A stretch of 64,000 nt of DNA from REEB506 sp040381035 (GCA_040381035.1 JBEIHY010000002.1:39797-103796), one strand, 5' to 3'; shown: positions 52,234-61,771, numbered from the stretch's first letter. Program-made: numbers and translations. The notes: generated by a model not told the origin, from the letters alone.

Positions 52234-53145
52234 ATGAACACGATGAAATTGATGAGCGGCGCGGCAGCGGTTGCGGCGGCGTTGAGCTTGGCTGCGTGCG
52301 CCACCACCGCCAGCACGACCGCCCCGGCCGCCATCAAGCCCCCCGCCAGCGCGCCGGCGGCCAAAGTCGATGCAGCGCTTGCCCAGGCCGTTGCCGGCGA
52401 TTGGCGCTCGGCTGAGCACAAGTCCCGTGACGCCGACCGTCACCCGGTCGCATCGCTGACCTTCTGGGGCCTGAAACCCGGCATGACAGTGATCGAAGTG
52501 CAGCCCGGCGCGGAAGCCTGGTGGACTGAAATCCTGGCCCCCTACGCCGCAAGCACAAATGGCAAGTACATTGCCGGCGTGGCTGATCTGAACAATCCGA
52601 AAATCTCTGACGCCGCCAAAAAAGCGCGCGCCGATTTTGAGGCCCGTTTCGCTGACAAGGGCAAATATGGCGCGGTAGGCCTGACCGGCTTTGGCCCGGT
52701 TTCCGGCCCGCTCGGCCCGGCGAACTCCGCTGACCTGGTGCTCAGCGCGCGCAGCGTGCATGGCTGGATCCGCGCCAATATGGTCGACAAGGCGTTTGGC
52801 GATTTCTACGCCGTGCTCAAGCCCGGCGGCGTGTTGGCGATTGAGCAGCACCGCGCCGCCCCCGGCGGCGCCGACACCAAGGTGATGATGGACAGCGGCT
52901 ATGTCACCGAAGCCTTCGTGATTGCGGCGGCCGAGAAGGCTGGCTTCAAACTTGCCGACAAGTCCGAAATCAACGGCAATCCGAAAGACACCAAAGACCA
53001 CCCCTTTGGCGTCTGGACGCTGCCGCCGATCAAGCGCACCTCGCCGTTTGGCCAGCCCGACAATCCCGCCTTTGACCGCTCCAAGTATGACGCCATCGGC
53101 GAAAGCGACCGCATGACGCTGCGCTTTGTGAAGCCGAAAGTTTGA
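52234..53145 (+). CDS. Methyltransferase-like lipoprotein, copy 1
   Basis: 303 residues. Signal peptide with lipobox SLAACAT (Cys near 22), then an Ala/Pro linker and a class I methyltransferase-like fold: WGLKPGMTVIEVQPGAEAWWTEILAPY is motif I-like, YAVLKPGGVLAIEQHR is motif III-like. Extracytoplasmic methyltransferase-like proteins of this type (COG4798) have no known substrate; SAM is normally absent outside the cytoplasm. Tandem paralogue at 53200. Confidence 0.85.
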   Translation: MNTMKLMSGAAAVAAALSLAACATTASTTAPAAIKPPASAPAAKVDAALAQAVAGDWRSAEHKSRDADRHPVASLTFWGLKPGMTVIEVQPGAEAWWTEILAPYAASTNGKYIAGVADLNNPKISDAAKKARADFEARFADKGKYGAVGLTGFGPVSGPLGPANSADLVLSARSVHGWIRANMVDKAFGDFYAVLKPGGVLAIEQHRAAPGGADTKVMMDSGYVTEAFVIAAAEKAGFKLADKSEINGNPKDTKDHPFGVWTLPPIKRTSPFGQPDNPAFDRSKYDAIGESDRMTLRFVKPKV

Positions 53146-53199
53146 TCGGCTGCGGCCGGCGCTTTGACGGCGTCGGCCGCCGCTGGCAAAGATGCGGCG

Positions 53200-54120
53200 A
53201 TGGGGTCGTTTCGTTTATCTCGCCGGGCCTTGATCGGCGCATTGGGTCTTGCCGGGCTTGGCGGCTGTTCGCGCGATCCGGGCAAACCGGCGCCAGAGCC
53301 GGCGCTCGCGCTGCCGGCGCCAACCCCGGGCTCGGTGGAATGGGCCGCGGCCGGCGCCTGGCGCATTGACGCGGATCGCGACACCTGGCGCCATCCCGTT
53401 GAGACGCTGAAATTTTTCGGCATCCGCTCCAACATGACGGTGCTCGAGGTGCTGCCGGGCCTGGGATGGTATTCGGCGATCCTGGCGCCCTATCTGGCGC
53501 GCGGTGGCGGCAAATTGTATGCCGCCACATTCAATCCCGAAGGCGCAAGCTCCGCGCAGCTCGAAACGGTCAAGGCCTATCGCGACAAATTCCTCGCCGA
53601 CAAGGAGACGTTTGGCGGCGTCGAAATGACCGTGCTTGATCCCAAGGGCGCTCGCCTCGCGCCGGACGACAGCTGCGATTTGGCGCTGCTCATGCGCAAT
53701 ATGCACACCCTCATGGCAATGGGTGCGGCCGAGCAGGTCTTGCGCGATGTAATGCGGGCGCTGAAACCGGGCGGGGTTTTGGGCATTGAGCAGCACCGCG
53801 GCAAAGCCACCGGCCTGCAAGACCCGCAAGCCGCCAGCGGCTATGTGCAAGAGGCGTTCGTCAAACAGGTCGCCAGTGAGGCCGGCTTTGAATTTGTCGG
53901 CGCGAGCCAGATCAACGCCAACCCGAAAGACGACCGCGAGCATCCGTTCGGCGTGTGGAGCTTGCCGCCGGTGCTGCGCACCGCGCCCCTGGGCTCCCCG
54001 CCCGATCCCAGCTTCGACACTGCGCCCTATGAAGCCATCGGCGAGAGCGACCGTATGACGCTGAAGTTCCGCAAGCCCTTAACCCCGCCGGCGCCGCTCA
54101 AATCCGGGGGCGGGCGATGA
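53200..54120 (+). CDS. Methyltransferase-like lipoprotein, copy 2
   Basis: 306 residues from the ATG at 53200. RLSRRALIGALGLAGLGGC is a twin-arginine-like signal with a lipobox. The body repeats copy 1: WRHPVETLKFFGIRSNMTVLEVLPG, RALKPGGVLGIEQHRG, SGYVQEAFV, NPKDDREHPFGVWSLPPV and YEAIGESDRMTLKF. The earlier TTG at 53164 was rejected because it would place 12 residues before the Tat signal. The stop overlaps the RNase T2 start (ATGA). Confidence 0.85.
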   Translation: MGSFRLSRRALIGALGLAGLGGCSRDPGKPAPEPALALPAPTPGSVEWAAAGAWRIDADRDTWRHPVETLKFFGIRSNMTVLEVLPGLGWYSAILAPYLARGGGKLYAATFNPEGASSAQLETVKAYRDKFLADKETFGGVEMTVLDPKGARLAPDDSCDLALLMRNMHTLMAMGAAEQVLRDVMRALKPGGVLGIEQHRGKATGLQDPQAASGYVQEAFVKQVASEAGFEFVGASQINANPKDDREHPFGVWSLPPVLRTAPLGSPPDPSFDTAPYEAIGESDRMTLKFRKPLTPPAPLKSGGGR

Positions 54121-54806
54121 AACGGCGCCTGGCCTCGCTCGCGGTTGCGATCTTGGCTTTGGCGGCCAGCATCGCGAGCGTTAATCTGGGCGCTGCTCAC
54201 GCCCAAGGCTCGCGGCCGGGCGATGCGCCGGGGCGGTTTGATTATTATCTCTTGGCGCTGAGCTGGAGCCCGAGTTTTTGCGCCAATCCAGAAATGGCTG
54301 CGCGCGAGCCGGCGCAGTGTTCCAGCCAGCGGCGGTTTTCGTTCGTGGTTCATGGCCTTTGGCCGCAGAAAGAGCGCGGCTGGCCGCAAGATTGCCCGAC
54401 GCCCACCCAAACCGTGCCGTCGGCCGTGGTGCAAAAGCAGCTCGACATCATGCCAAGCCCGAACCTGGTGGAGCATCAGTGGGACAGGCACGGCGCCTGC
54501 TCAGGCCTGACGGCGCAGGGCTATTTCGATCTGACCCGCCAGTTCCGGACCAAGGTGATTGTCCCGCCGCAATATGCCGCCCCGACGCAAACGCTGATTG
54601 TCACCGGCGCAGAGGTGGAAACTGCGTTCATGAAAGCCAATCCCGGCCTCAAGCCCGATATGGTTGCCGTCACCTGCGATCAGCGGCGCATTCGCGAAGT
54701 GCGCATTTGCTTCACCAAAGACGGCCGGTATCGCAGCTGCGGCGCCGATGTCCGAGATCGCTGCGGGACTGAGCGCCGCGCCATGCCGCCGACGCGGGGA
54801 AAGTAG
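54117..54806 (+). CDS. Ribonuclease T2 family protein, secreted
   Basis: 229 residues. Signal peptide MKRRLASLAVAILALAASIASV...AHA. YLLALSWSPSFC starts the fold; CAS1 is FVVHGLWPQ and CAS2 is EHQWDRHGACS, with both catalytic His. Cuts RNA to 2',3'-cyclic phosphates in the periplasm or outside; scavenges nucleotides. Coupled to the upstream methyltransferase-like lipoproteins. Confidence 0.92.
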   Translation: MKRRLASLAVAILALAASIASVNLGAAHAQGSRPGDAPGRFDYYLLALSWSPSFCANPEMAAREPAQCSSQRRFSFVVHGLWPQKERGWPQDCPTPTQTVPSAVVQKQLDIMPSPNLVEHQWDRHGACSGLTAQGYFDLTRQFRTKVIVPPQYAAPTQTLIVTGAEVETAFMKANPGLKPDMVAVTCDQRRIREVRICFTKDGRYRSCGADVRDRCGTERRAMPPTRGK

Positions 54807-54991
54807 CGCAAGTTGAGCTTAAACCGCATTTGGGCGGAAAACCGCACACACTTTTCCTGAATGCGATTTCGCGGACAGATCGGGCGTCAATTCCGCCCGT
54901 CAGCGCGCGCCAAGGCAAGCGCGCCGTGGCCTATGCGAAAAACGCCACCGCTCAATCCGACCGGCTTGCACGGTGCGCTTATCCTGGGGCC

Positions 54992-55465
54992 ATGTTTGAT
55001 CCCGCCGCCGCCCTTGCCCGTTTGAACCTTCTGCTCGTCCTCGTGGCGCAGCTCTTTGCCGCCTTTCCCCGCCCAGCCCGCCAAGCCGTGCGCTGCCTGG
55101 CGCGCGCCGAGCACGCGCTTGCCGGCGCCGTGCGCGCAACCATGGCGGACGCCGGCATCGCGTGCCCCGATCTCGATGACGACGCCCTGGTGGCCTGGTT
55201 TGCCGCCCGCCAACGCGCGGCCATCACCCCCGCCAGCGCTTGCCGGGGCTGGGTTGGGGGAATGCCTTTCCTGGCGTTCGCTTGGGATCAGCGCAGACGC
55301 TTGCCGCAGGCCCCAGCCCTGACTTTGGCCCCACAATTTGTCTCCCCCTGCAAGCGGTGGCGGGGAAATTTCATGCGCGCGCCTCGTCTTAAACCCTGCC
55401 CCAAAACCAGACCCGCCCCACCGCCTTGGCCCCACCAAGCGTGGCCGCTGGCGCTGCTGCGCTGA
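54992..55465 (+). CDS. Hypothetical protein
   Basis: 157 residues from the ATG at 54992. N-terminal half is helical and Ala/Arg-rich (LARLNLLLVLVAQLFAAFPRP...CLARAEHALAGAVRATMADAG), the C-terminal part is Pro/Arg-rich and may be out of place. No family recognised. Coding potential of the last 50 residues looks weak. 54807-54991 between RNase T2 and this gene shows nothing I can support. Confidence 0.4.
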   Translation: MFDPAAALARLNLLLVLVAQLFAAFPRPARQAVRCLARAEHALAGAVRATMADAGIACPDLDDDALVAWFAARQRAAITPASACRGWVGGMPFLAFAWDQRRRLPQAPALTLAPQFVSPCKRWRGNFMRAPRLKPCPKTRPAPPPWPHQAWPLALLR

Positions 55466-55500
55466 CACGCCGGCTTGAAAACCCTGCCCAGACTGTGCTT

Positions 55501-55520
55501 GCTCTCACGAAAGTGTGAGC
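55501..55520 (+). promoter_or_regulatory. GAAA-loop hairpin upstream of the POT transporter
   Basis: GCTCTCAC GAAA GTGTGAGC pairs 7 of 8 positions around a GNRA tetraloop, 36 bases before the transporter ATG. Role unknown; it could end transcription from upstream or shape the leader. Confidence 0.4.
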
Positions 55521-55555
55521 CGCGTCATGGATGCGGACGGGGAGGCGTATTCGGC

Positions 55556-57331
55556 ATGTGGAACATCGTTGTCGCGGTCGGGCTGGTGATAACCGCCATC
55601 ACCATCGTCCCGGTCATCGCCCAGATGCGCCAGCACCCCAAGGGCCTGCACATCCTATTCTTCGCCGAAATGTGGGAGCGGTTTTCCTATTACGGCATGC
55701 GCGGCATCCTGTTTGCCTACATGACCCAACACTTTCTGTTTCCCGACAAAGTGGCGGCGTCGAATTATGGCTCCTACACCTCGCTGGTCTATTTGCTGCC
55801 GCTGATCGGCGGCTTCCTGGCCGACAAGTTCCTCGGCAACCGCAAGGCCATTGCGTTCGGCGCGCTGCTTTTGGTCGCGGGCCATTTCTCAATGGCGATC
55901 GAACAAAAGCCGGCAACGGAGCATTTGAGCTATCAGGGCAAGGAATTTGCCTTCGTCGCGCAAGGGTTCCAGGACCAGCGCAAGGTGCAGTTGGAAGTGG
56001 ACGGCAAGCTCTACAGCTTTGGCAAGGCCGAAAGCGGCGGGCTGGAAATCAAGGGTTTGCCGGCCAATGCCTCGCTGCCGGCGGTGCTGCCGGAAGGCAG
56101 CTACACCACCGAAGTGCGCGGCCGTGATCCGATCTTTGTCGGCATCTTCTTTTCGGCCTTGTCTTTGATCGCCATGGGCGTGGGCTTTTTGAAGGCCTCG
56201 ATTTCCTCGATCGTTGGCCAGCTTTATGAGAAAGACGATCCGCGCCGCGACAGCGGATTTACGCTCTACTATTATGGCATCAATCTCGGCGCCTTCTGGG
56301 CCTCGATCCTGTGCGCCGGCATTGGGGCGCAATTCGGTTGGAGCTGGGGCTTCGGGCTTGCCGGCATCGGCATGTTGCTCGGCTGGCTGGTGTTTGTGCG
56401 CGGCCGGTTCCTGTTCTTCACGCCCGGCGAAAAGCAATTGCCTGATCATGTCGGCCGTCCGCCCGATCCGGAGGGGCTGAAGAAATCCGGCGCGGAATGG
56501 ATCATCTATGCCGGCGCGCTGGTTGGCGTGGGCGTTGTCTGGTTCCTGATCCAGCAGCGGCCTTTGGTGTTTTCGATGCTGGTGGCGGGCTCAGTCATTG
56601 TGCTCGCTTACATCGCCTGGTTCATGGCGACGAAATGCACGCCGGTGGAGCGCCAAAGGCTTGGTTTGGCGCTCGTGTTTGTGGCCGCCGCCACGGTATT
56701 CTGGACGTTGTTTGAACTCGCCGGCACAGCGCTGAACCAGTTCGCGGAGCGCAACACGCAATTGCCCTCCAACGGTTTCTTCACCGTCACCAGCGGCCAG
56801 ACGCAGAGCTTCAATTCCGGCTTCATTCTGCTGATGGCGCCGATTTTTGCAGCCACCTGGGCGTGGCTGGAAAAGCGCAAGCGCGACCCAAACGACGTGA
56901 TGAAATTCGCCCTCGCGCTGGTGCAGGTGGGCGCGAGTTTCCTGCTGTTGGTCTGGGGCGCGCAATATGCCGATGAAAGCTACAAGGTGCCGCTGATCTT
57001 TCTCGCCGGCTTGTATTTCCTGCAAACCACCGGGGAGCTGATGCTCAGCCCCGTCGGCCTGTCGGCGATCACCAAACTGGCCCCGATCGCGGTGCTGTCG
57101 ACGATGATGGCAACGTGGTTTTTGTCATCCAGCTGGGCGCAAATGCTTGGCGGCTTCATCACCGAACTGACGGCGCAGGAAACCGTCGGCGGCCAGGTGC
57201 TTGATCCAGGCAAGGCGCTCGCCACCTATGTCGAGGTGTTCCAGCAGATTGGCCTGATCGCTATCGGCATTGGCGTTTTCCTTGGCCTGCTCAGTCCGTT
57301 GCTGAAGAAATGGGCACACCGGGAGCATTAA
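55556..57331 (+). CDS. POT/PTR-family peptide transporter
   Basis: 591 residues with about 14 membrane segments. FFAEMWERFSYYGMRGILF is the POT signature E-x-x-E-R-F-x-Y-Y-G region and GFLADKFLGNRK follows. A soluble beta insertion of about 70 residues lies between helices (about 115-185), unlike classical DtpA but seen in some proteobacterial POTs. Proton-coupled import of di- and tripeptides. GGGGAGG lies nine bases before the ATG at 55556; the frame extends 27 codons upstream without a membrane signal. Confidence 0.92.
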   Translation: MWNIVVAVGLVITAITIVPVIAQMRQHPKGLHILFFAEMWERFSYYGMRGILFAYMTQHFLFPDKVAASNYGSYTSLVYLLPLIGGFLADKFLGNRKAIAFGALLLVAGHFSMAIEQKPATEHLSYQGKEFAFVAQGFQDQRKVQLEVDGKLYSFGKAESGGLEIKGLPANASLPAVLPEGSYTTEVRGRDPIFVGIFFSALSLIAMGVGFLKASISSIVGQLYEKDDPRRDSGFTLYYYGINLGAFWASILCAGIGAQFGWSWGFGLAGIGMLLGWLVFVRGRFLFFTPGEKQLPDHVGRPPDPEGLKKSGAEWIIYAGALVGVGVVWFLIQQRPLVFSMLVAGSVIVLAYIAWFMATKCTPVERQRLGLALVFVAAATVFWTLFELAGTALNQFAERNTQLPSNGFFTVTSGQTQSFNSGFILLMAPIFAATWAWLEKRKRDPNDVMKFALALVQVGASFLLLVWGAQYADESYKVPLIFLAGLYFLQTTGELMLSPVGLSAITKLAPIAVLSTMMATWFLSSSWAQMLGGFITELTAQETVGGQVLDPGKALATYVEVFQQIGLIAIGIGVFLGLLSPLLKKWAHREH

Positions 57332-57355
57332 GAAGTTCTTCTCGTAAGCGGCGCC

Positions 57356-57394
57356 GGGTTTGCAAGTTCGCCCTTCAGGAGAACCTGCAAACCC
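57356..57394 (+). promoter_or_regulatory. Hairpin ending at the acyltransferase start codon
   Basis: GGGTTTGCA (57356-57364) and TGCAAACCC (57386-57394) pair perfectly; a second GTTC/GAAC pair continues inside after one A-C mismatch. The loop shows CAGGA of the AGGAG ribosome site and the right arm touches the ATG at 57395. It may regulate translation or work as a terminator of the transporter gene; no T-run follows. Confidence 0.65.
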
Positions 57395-58483
57395 ATGCCC
57401 AGCGCTCATCTGAACCGCATCCATGCCTTGCGTGGGATCGCCGCGCTTCTGGTGTTGGGCCTGCATGTCTCATTGTGGGACGCCCGCGCCGGGCAAGCGA
57501 TCATGCCGCCGGGGCCGGGCCTGGGCTGGGTTGGCGTGGACATCTTCTTTGTGCTGTCCGGTTTCATCATCGTTTACGCTACCCGCGCGAGCGGATCAGG
57601 TTTGGCCGCCGCGACCGGCTTTTTCATTCAGCGGGCAGGGCGCATCTTTCCGGCCTATTGGGCCGTGCTCACGCCGGTTTTTCTGCTGGCGTTCCTCGCC
57701 CCGGGCATGGCCGGCGATGATCGGAATGCGGACTTCCTTTTAGACCTTACCTTGCTGCCTTCAACTGCGCGGATGTTCATTTCGCCGGCCTGGACCCTTG
57801 TGCATGAAATGCACTTCTATCTGGTGTTTGCGCTGCTCATGTTGTTTGCTCGCCGCCGGCTTCCTGTCGCGCTGATAGCTTGGGCCGGCGTGATTGCGCT
57901 TGCCGGCCTGTTGCCAAACTTGCCGGCCCCCCCGTATCTCAAGCTCGCATTCAATCCGCTCAATCTGATGTTCCTGCTTGGCGCGGGCGTGGCTTTGGCC
58001 ATGGAGGCCGGGTGGCGCGCGCCGATGGCGCGGACGCTCGCGGTTGTTTCTGGCTTGGCTATCGCTGCGGGTGCAGCGCTCCTGCACGCCACCGATTGGA
58101 AAAATGCGGGCTTTGGCGAATGGGCGCGCGTTGCGTTCTGCGGCGCGCCTGCTGCGGGCCTGATCTTTGCCATCGCCACCCGCGATTGCATGACTGCATG
58201 GACCCCGCCGGCCGCACTCGCCCGCTTTGGCGATTGGTCCTACGCGCTCTATCTCGTCAATTACCCGATCGTCTTTGTATGCGGCGCCTTGATCGCGGGG
58301 CCGGATGGGGCAGCGGTCAGCAAGGCGTGTGCGATCCTGGCGGCGGTGATTTTGTCGTTTGTCGCCGCGATCGCACTGCACTATGCCGTGGAAAAACCAG
58401 CCCAGGCCGGCGCCAAAGCGCTGGCGCGCAAAATCGCAACCCCGCGCGCATCTGCCTCGCCCAAGGGCTGGCAGATGAGCTAA
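57395..58483 (+). CDS. Acyltransferase 3 (OafA/YrhL-type) membrane protein
   Basis: 362 residues with about ten membrane segments. HALRGIAALLVLGLHVS, GVDIFFVLSGFIIV and the late FGDWSYALYLVNYPIV are the acyltransferase-3 motifs, including the conserved His and R/E residues. Adds acetyl or other acyl groups to surface sugars or lipids. No glycosyl transferase nearby to show the target. Confidence 0.9.
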   Translation: MPSAHLNRIHALRGIAALLVLGLHVSLWDARAGQAIMPPGPGLGWVGVDIFFVLSGFIIVYATRASGSGLAAATGFFIQRAGRIFPAYWAVLTPVFLLAFLAPGMAGDDRNADFLLDLTLLPSTARMFISPAWTLVHEMHFYLVFALLMLFARRRLPVALIAWAGVIALAGLLPNLPAPPYLKLAFNPLNLMFLLGAGVALAMEAGWRAPMARTLAVVSGLAIAAGAALLHATDWKNAGFGEWARVAFCGAPAAGLIFAIATRDCMTAWTPPAALARFGDWSYALYLVNYPIVFVCGALIAGPDGAAVSKACAILAAVILSFVAAIALHYAVEKPAQAGAKALARKIATPRASASPKGWQMS

Positions 58484-58491
58484 AGCAAGCC

Positions 58492-59379
58492 ATGACCGCC
58501 ACTCGCCGCGCGTTGATTTTGGCCGCCGCCGCGGCCGCCTGCACGCCGACCACGCCGCCGACCACGCCGCCGGCTGCGCCAACGCGCTTTGGTGTGGCCG
58601 CATCGGGGCGTGGGGCCGATGTGATCCTGGTCCATGGCCTGGCTTCCTCGCCGGCAGTGTGGGCGCAAACAGTTGAGGCCTTTTCCCGCGAGTGCCGGCT
58701 GCATGTGCTGCACATTGCCGGCTTTGACGCCCTCCCCGCGGGGCCCAACGCCGCGGGCCTCATCCTGCCGGCGATCGCTGATGATATCGCCAGTTATATC
58801 GAGAGCGCCAAGCTCGAAAAACCGATGTTGATTGGCCATTCGATGGGTGGCGTGATCGGGATGCTCACCGCCATCCGCCATCGCAGCGCCCTCGGTCGAC
58901 TGATGGTGATTGACGCGCTGCCTTGGTTCAGCGTGCTGCTCAACCCTGCGATCACCCGCATCGAAGCCTTGATGCAGGCGGACGCGGCCCGCGATGCGCT
59001 GTTGCGCCAAACCGCGGCTGAGTTTGAAGCCGGCCAGCGCGCTGCGATCGCACGATTGGTCGTGTCCGCGGACGATCAGGCCCGTGCGTTGGCTTGGGCG
59101 CTGCGCGCTGATCGCATGGTTATGGCGCGCGCCATGCACGAGGTGATGACCATCGATCTCCGCCTGGAGGTTGCCAAGATCACGACGCCAACAATTGTGC
59201 TGTGCGCCCATGACGCTTCGATGCGCTTTCCGCCGGTAGCCGTGGAGGCGGCCTATCGTATCAATTATGCGGCGCTGCGCGGCGTCGACATTCTTGTCAT
59301 CGACGCCGCGCGCCATTACCTCATGCTCGATCAGCCAGAACGCTTTGCCGGCGAACTGCGGGTGTTTCTGGGCGCGTGA
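58492..59379 (+). CDS. Alpha/beta-hydrolase lipoprotein
   Basis: 295 residues. Lipobox-like AAAAAACTP near residue 17, then a Thr/Pro linker. VILVHGLASSPAVWA is the oxyanion strand, LIGHSMGGVIGM the nucleophile elbow, with a late HDASMRFPP acid/His region and DAARHYLMLDQPERF. Probably an esterase or lipase at the envelope. Starts eight bases after the acyltransferase stop, so co-transcribed. The stop TGA lies directly next to the thrS stop (TGATCA). Confidence 0.88.
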   Translation: MTATRRALILAAAAAACTPTTPPTTPPAAPTRFGVAASGRGADVILVHGLASSPAVWAQTVEAFSRECRLHVLHIAGFDALPAGPNAAGLILPAIADDIASYIESAKLEKPMLIGHSMGGVIGMLTAIRHRSALGRLMVIDALPWFSVLLNPAITRIEALMQADAARDALLRQTAAEFEAGQRAAIARLVVSADDQARALAWALRADRMVMARAMHEVMTIDLRLEVAKITTPTIVLCAHDASMRFPPVAVEAAYRINYAALRGVDILVIDAARHYLMLDQPERFAGELRVFLGA

Positions 59380-61305
59380 TCACTTCAGGTCCGGCGGCGT
59401 CGCTTCCGCTTTGAGTGCCGCAATCGCCTCCGTCAAAGCCAGCACCTGCTGATGCTCCCCACCAAGGCGACGCAGCGCGACTTTGCCTTCCTCGGCTTCT
59501 TTGCGGCCGACCACCGCAATTACCGGCGTGCGCGCCAGCGAGTGTTCGCGCACCTTGAAGTTGATTTTCTCATTGCGGGTATCGACATGGACGCGCAGGC
59601 CCGCCGCGCGCAGATCGGCGGCGACTTTTTCAGCATACGCAACGACGTCCGAAATGATCGTGGCGACGACGACTTGCACCGGCGAGAGCCACATCGGAAA
59701 CGTGCCGGCATAGTTTTCAATGATGATGCCAATGAAGCGTTCGAACGAGCCGAAGATCGCGCGGTGCAGCATTACCGGCTTATGCTTTGCGCCATCTTCG
59801 CCGATATATTCCGCGCCCAGCCGGTCGGGTAGCACATAGTCGAGCTGGATGGTGCCGCAGGTCCATTCGCGGCCGATCGCGTCTTTCACAACGAAGTCGA
59901 GTTTCGGGGCGTAAAAGGCGCCGTCGCCTTCGGCAATCACCGGCTCGATGCCGGCCTTGCGCGCGGCATTGGCCATCATCGCTTCGGCCTTGTCCCAGAA
60001 TTCGTCCGTGCCTGCGCGTTTCTCCGGCCGGGTGCCAAGATTGATGTGGGTGGCGATGAGATCGAAATCGCCATGCACCAGGCGCACGAGCTTGAGGAAC
60101 GCCGCCACTTCATCTTCGATTTGATCTTCGCGGCAGAAGATGTGGGCGTCGTCTTGGGTGAAGGCGCGCACGCGCATCAAGCCGTGCAAAGAGCCGCTCG
60201 GCTCATAGCGGTGGCAGGCGCCGAACTCGGCCATGCGGATCGGCAGTTCGCGATAGGAACGTTGGCCGAATTTGAAAATCTGCACATGGCCGGGGCAATT
60301 CATCGGCTTTAGCGAAAGCGTTTCTTCTTCCACGGTTTCGCAGACAAACATGTTCTCGCGGTACTTGTCCCAGTGGCCGGATTTTTCCCAGAACACGCGG
60401 TCCAAAACCTGAGGCGTTTTCACTTCGACATAGTCGGCCGCGTCAAGCCGGCGGCGGATATAGCTTTCCAAGACCCGCCACAGCGTCCAGCCTTTGTCAT
60501 GCCAGAACACCATGCCGCGACCTTCTTCCTGCATGTGGAACAGGCCCTGCGCGCGGCCGATTTTGCGATGGTCGCGCTTTTCGGCTTCTTCCAAGCGATG
60601 CAGATGTTCGGCGAGTTGCTTTTCATCGGCCCATGCCGTGCCATAGATGCGCTGCAGCTGGGGGTTCTTCGGATCGCCGCGCCAGTAAGCGCCGGCGAGT
60701 TTCATTAGCTTAAACGCTTTGCCCAAGCGTCCCGTGGTCGGCAGATGCGGGCCGCGGCAGAGGTCCTTCCAGTCATTGCCTTGGCGATAGACTGTGATCG
60801 GCTCGCCTGGCGGGATGATGTCGTCGATAATCTGGGCTTTAAAACTTTCGCCGATGTCCTTGAAGTGGGCGATCGCCTCTTCGCGGTTCCACACTTCGCG
60901 CTGGATCGGAAGGTCAGCGTCGACGATCTTCTTCATCTGCTTTTCGATTTTTTCGAAATCGTCGGTGGAAAATTTTTCAGCGCGGTAAAAGTCGTAATAG
61001 AAGCCATCTTCTACCGTTGGGCCAATTGTCACCTGCGTGCCGGGAAAGAGGTCTTGCACGGCCTGCGCCAGAACGTGGGCGGCGTCGTGGCGCAGCACTT
61101 CCAGGCCATCGGGCATGTCGCGGGTGACAAGTTCAAAGCGGGCGTCGCGCTCCAACGGGCGGTTTAAGTCCCACCATTGGCCATCAACTTTGGCTGCAAC
61201 GGCTTTCTTGGCAAGGCCCTTGGAAATCGATTCGGCAACCGCAAGCGGGGTGGCATTGTCCGGATACGGACGAATGGCGCCATCAGGGAATGTCAGGTTT
61301 GGCAT
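59380..61305 (-). CDS. thrS: Threonyl-tRNA synthetase
   Basis: 641 residues. TGS domain at the start (MPNLTFPDGAIRPY), then the second editing domain (HDAAHVLAQAVQDLFPG), class II catalytic core with LSLKPMNCPGHVQIF (zinc-near Cys) and RYEPSGSLHGLMRVRAFTQDDAHIFC (motif 2), and an anticodon-binding domain. Charges tRNA-Thr. Start ATG at 61305 chosen for the TGS start; it overlaps the yidD stop (TGATG). Confidence 0.97.
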   Translation of the reverse strand: MPNLTFPDGAIRPYPDNATPLAVAESISKGLAKKAVAAKVDGQWWDLNRPLERDARFELVTRDMPDGLEVLRHDAAHVLAQAVQDLFPGTQVTIGPTVEDGFYYDFYRAEKFSTDDFEKIEKQMKKIVDADLPIQREVWNREEAIAHFKDIGESFKAQIIDDIIPPGEPITVYRQGNDWKDLCRGPHLPTTGRLGKAFKLMKLAGAYWRGDPKNPQLQRIYGTAWADEKQLAEHLHRLEEAEKRDHRKIGRAQGLFHMQEEGRGMVFWHDKGWTLWRVLESYIRRRLDAADYVEVKTPQVLDRVFWEKSGHWDKYRENMFVCETVEEETLSLKPMNCPGHVQIFKFGQRSYRELPIRMAEFGACHRYEPSGSLHGLMRVRAFTQDDAHIFCREDQIEDEVAAFLKLVRLVHGDFDLIATHINLGTRPEKRAGTDEFWDKAEAMMANAARKAGIEPVIAEGDGAFYAPKLDFVVKDAIGREWTCGTIQLDYVLPDRLGAEYIGEDGAKHKPVMLHRAIFGSFERFIGIIIENYAGTFPMWLSPVQVVVATIISDVVAYAEKVAADLRAAGLRVHVDTRNEKINFKVREHSLARTPVIAVVGRKEAEEGKVALRRLGGEHQQVLALTEAIAALKAEATPPDLK

Positions 61306-61646
61306 CAGGTCTTCTCCGCCGGCGCACCCGTTTTGGGTGGCGCGGCTTGTTCTGGCGTGCAGCGATAGCCGCCCTTCCAATCGCCAAAGCGCCATGGCGC
61401 AAACCACGGCGTGCGCGGCGCTTCAATGGGCGCGGGGTCCCAGCCCGATCCGCCCCACGGCGCGCAACGGCACAGCCGTGCGGTTGCCATCCAGCCGCCG
61501 GCCCAGGCGCCATGGGCGCGGATGGCGTCCATGGCATAGCTGGAGCAGGTCGGCAGATAGCGGCAGTCGCGCCCGATCAGGGGCGACAGCGTCCATTTAT
61601 AGAGCTGAAGCGCGGCGAGTGCGCCGCGCGCGGGAAGGCTCGGCAT
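61305..61646 (-). CDS. yidD: Membrane protein insertion efficiency factor
   Basis: 113 residues. ALQLYKWTLSPLIGRDCRYLPTCSSYAMDAI is the YidD signature with the CRYLPTCSSYA core (conserved Cys residues) split by short spacing, and GGWMATARLCRCAPWGGSGWDP follows. YidD assists YidC-mediated insertion. The 30-residue C-terminal extension is longer than in E. coli. No rnpA or yidC here; yidD lies ahead of thrS as in several alphaproteobacteria. Confidence 0.93.
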   Translation of the reverse strand: MPSLPARGALAALQLYKWTLSPLIGRDCRYLPTCSSYAMDAIRAHGAWAGGWMATARLCRCAPWGGSGWDPAPIEAPRTPWFAPWRFGDWKGGYRCTPEQAAPPKTGAPAEKT

Positions 61647-61771
61647 CGGAAGGTCGGCTTGGGGTTGGAAAGGTCCGGGTCGCGAAGGCCAGCCGCTGCG
61701 GCGCGCCCGGGCGACGCCGCCGGCGTTAGATGGTAGTCGTCAAGGGCGCTTGGGCAACGAACATGTCGCGC

